From Bradyrhizobium murdochi (GTDB taxonomy: Bacteria; Pseudomonadota; Alphaproteobacteria; Rhizobiales; Xanthobacteraceae): DNA of 64,000 nt. Below the pieces are notes generated by a model, which did no database searches, had not been told where the DNA came from, and saw only the letters and a list, made by a program, of their open reading frames with translations. Within the stretch, counting starts at the first letter, position 1, and the number at the start of each line of letters is the position of its first letter. The position numbers were made by a program, and so were the translations under genes. This document shows positions 62,658 to 64,000 of this stretch, in pieces. Where the stretch lies: NCBI RefSeq assembly GCF_000472965.1, contig NZ_AXAU01000019.1:94341-158340 (forward strand). The letters are read 5' to 3'.

Positions 62658-62753
62658 ATGGATTTCGTAAGTCCTCTCGTCAGCAGACTTGGCGTTGTAG
62701 CTGCGTATGTTGCAATTGCCTTCGTCGGCGCGATTGTGCTTGGCGTGTTCTAG
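62658..62753 (+). CDS. Small single-helix membrane peptide (31 aa)
   Basis: ATG 62658 to TAG 62753, with CAGGGAGCC nine bases upstream. The peptide MDFVSPLVSRLG is followed by a hydrophobic helix (VVAAYVAIAFVGAIVLGVF). The good ribosome site and clean helix support a real gene. Function unknown. The 62482-62657 gap before it shows nothing else. Confidence 0.55.
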   Translation: MDFVSPLVSRLGVVAAYVAIAFVGAIVLGVF

Positions 62754-62851
62754 ACTACTACCCGTCCAGACAATGGACCCGAACGCCTGGTGGCCAAGTC
62801 ACCGGGCGTTTTCGCGAGCCATTCATGAGCGCGGCTCGGCGGATACCATCG

Positions 62852-63653
62852 TCAGGCTGTCGGCGCGGCGCCGATACGGCTCCAATTGTTGCCGGAGCAG
62901 TAGAAGCGGAGAAGCGCGCAGGCCTCGACGCGAAGCGTATCGACCCCCTTCATTGACATCGTGCCGTAATACGTCTCGCCGCTATCCTGACTGTAGACGC
63001 CGCCGGTCCATTGCCTTTCCGTCTTCGGCTTCATGTTGATCAGAATAGCCTCACCCTTCTCGTTCGACGATGAGTTGAGCACATAGCCGCACAGCGCGCT
63101 GCCGCATTTTCCGATCCGCACCCTTCCCTTGCCTTCCGTCTGCCAGTCGCCGATCGGCGAATCCGATGGCTCTTGCGCGGCGCGGACGCGAGACGTGTTC
63201 GGCCTGTAGCGCAGGCTGGACAGTTTCGGACGGCTTCGCAGGCGGGGGCGGCGGCGGCAATGGAATCGAAACCTGCTGAGCCGGCGGGGGCGCGGGCGGC
63301 GGAGTTGGCGGCGGCGCCGCGACGATTTGCGTCATCGATGCCGCCGGGGTGTAGACGGCCGGCGGGGGCGCGGCGACGATGGCCTTGGGCGGCGCCGCAG
63401 GCGGCACAGGCGGCGAAACCGTCTGTGGTGCAGGCTTCGCCGGCATGGACCTATCGCGATCATCGTCGTGGCGGTCGCGCTTGTGGCGCCAGTTGAGGCT
63501 TCTGGAGACCGACATCGAGGCACAGGACGTCGAACGGCAATGCCTGGAGGATTCGATGTGCACCCGATGGCTGCCGATCTTGAATGAAATCGCGCCGGCA
63601 TGGGCTGAAGAACCAAGCAGCATCAGCACGGCGAGAAAACAAATCTGTTTCAT
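62852..63653 (-). pseudogene. DUF2147-domain exported protein, frameshifted
   Basis: From ATG 63653 there is a signal peptide (MKQICFLAVLMLLGSSAHAG) and a long proline-rich linker. The DUF2147-like domain (SPIGDWQTEGKGRVRIGKCGSALCGYVL to EACALLRFYCSGNNWSRI) then lies in a different frame. The break falls at about 63210-63245, within the end of the proline-rich region. Downstream of it the first frame gives only nonsense and runs to 63051. Either a single-base mutation or a sequencing error in GC-rich sequence explains it. Relatives are exported proteins of unknown function. Confidence 0.75.
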
Positions 63654-63740
63654 CGAAGCCTCCCGCGGATGATCGCGGAAAATTAGTCGCCGGGAACTTC
63701 GGCTGGATGTGATTTGAATCACCGAGCCACTTCGGCGCTG

Positions 63741-63746
63741 CCTAGA
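63741..63746. other. Probable target site of the insertion element
   Basis: CCTAGA fits NCTAGN, the target IS481-type elements duplicate. The element's TGTGAG end begins directly after it. The second copy would lie outside the window. Confidence 0.5.
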
Positions 63747-64000
63747 TGTGAGCTTTCAGGAGGTTGTCCATTCGGCCCTGACCGAGGAAGCTGAGGTTGC
63801 TGAAGCTTCAGATTCTGAGGGGAGAACCGAATGGACACCCATAAGAATGCGCCTCTGACACCGAAAGGTCGAGAGGCGATGGCGCGGAGCGTAGTCGACG
63901 GCGGGCTGAGCAAGGCCGCGGCCGGCCGTCAGTTCAACACCACAGCGAAGACGGTCGCCAAATGGGTCGAACGCTTCCGCGCGGAAGGTGTCGATGGTTT
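63747..64000 (+). mobile_element. Left end of an IS481-family insertion sequence
   Basis: It starts at TGTGAGCTTTCAGG next to the CCTAGA target and continues past the window. The transposase reading frame begins 84 bases in. The right end and inverted repeat are not visible. Confidence 0.75.
63831..64000 (+). CDS. IS481-family transposase, N-terminal part
   Basis: 56 codons are visible from ATG 63831, preceded by GAGGGGAG. The start MDTHKNAPLTPKGREAMARS and the helix-turn-helix GLSKAAAGRQFNTTAKTVAKWVERFRAEG match the leucine-zipper/HTH head of IS481 transposases, which normally continue for some 300 residues with an rve integrase domain. Truncated only by the window edge. Confidence 0.85.
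   Translation, partial: MDTHKNAPLTPKGREAMARSVVDGGLSKAAAGRQFNTTAKTVAKWVERFRAEGVDG

Noticed and set aside
1..64000. CRISPR arrays, tRNA or rRNA genes
   Set aside because: The repeats seen are palindromic and dispersed, not evenly spaced direct repeats. No cloverleaf or rRNA signature was recognised by eye.

Overview
The window is high-GC DNA whose gene content and order fit an alphaproteobacterium of the Bradyrhizobium/Nitrobacteraceae group. The reasons are the complete division/cell-wall (dcw) cluster running straight into lpxC-bamD-recN-ligA, an FtsZ with a very long C-terminal linker, a class-A RNase P RNA with typical alphaproteobacterial flanks, and many palindromic intergenic repeats of the kind common in that group. 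The species cannot be read from the sequence alone.

Layout. 1-2056 (-): the cut-off start of an MFS/spermidine-synthase fusion. 2223-8713: a CrtI-like oxidoreductase, prmA, a 62-codon gene, an Xaa-Pro aminopeptidase and a Bcr/CflA-type exporter. 8930-37897: almost unbroken minus-strand synthesis of the envelope and division machinery. In transcription order this is rsmH-ftsL-ftsI-murE-murF-mraY-murD, then a two-gene insertion, then ftsW-murG-murC-murB-ddl-ftsQ-ftsA-ftsZ-lpxC-bamD-recN, a broken GIY-YIG gene and ligA. 38444-39229 (+): a peptidoglycan amidase divergent from rsmH. 39360-42202: a VOC protein, an ECF42-type sigma factor with its DGPF partner, and a PAS protein. 42346-42763 (+): rnpB with its terminator. 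42841-45456: two alpha/beta hydrolases around an AraC regulator. 45668-47416: TauE/SafE and EamA transporters. 47530-49332: an ABC exporter with a leader-peptide candidate. 49664-53425: an EmrAB-type efflux pair with a divergent TetR and a clear operator. 53453-55717: a TonB-dependent siderophore receptor. 56055-61050: a 29-codon membrane peptide, a YunG-like protein, and a TetR/fused molybdenum hydroxylase/FAD-subunit operon. 61201-63653: an extensin-like lipoprotein with an LAS-peptidase motif, a 31-codon membrane peptide and a frameshifted DUF2147 gene. 63747-64000: the left end of an IS481-family element.

How it works together. The dcw block makes lipid II (MurB-F, MraY, MurG), exports and polymerises it at the septum (FtsW, FtsI, FtsL, FtsQ), and positions the septum (FtsA, FtsZ). 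LpxC and BamD supply the outer membrane. The amidase and the extensin-like protein probably act on the same wall. The right half is accessory: efflux, iron uptake, redox and signalling genes with local regulators.

The most unusual structure is that the essential dcw operon is interrupted at five junctions by unrelated repeat families. At one of these, murD|ftsW, it also carries a secreted DUF5107 gene and an unrecognised gene. No CRISPR array, tRNA or rRNA gene was seen, and no clearly new multi-gene system.
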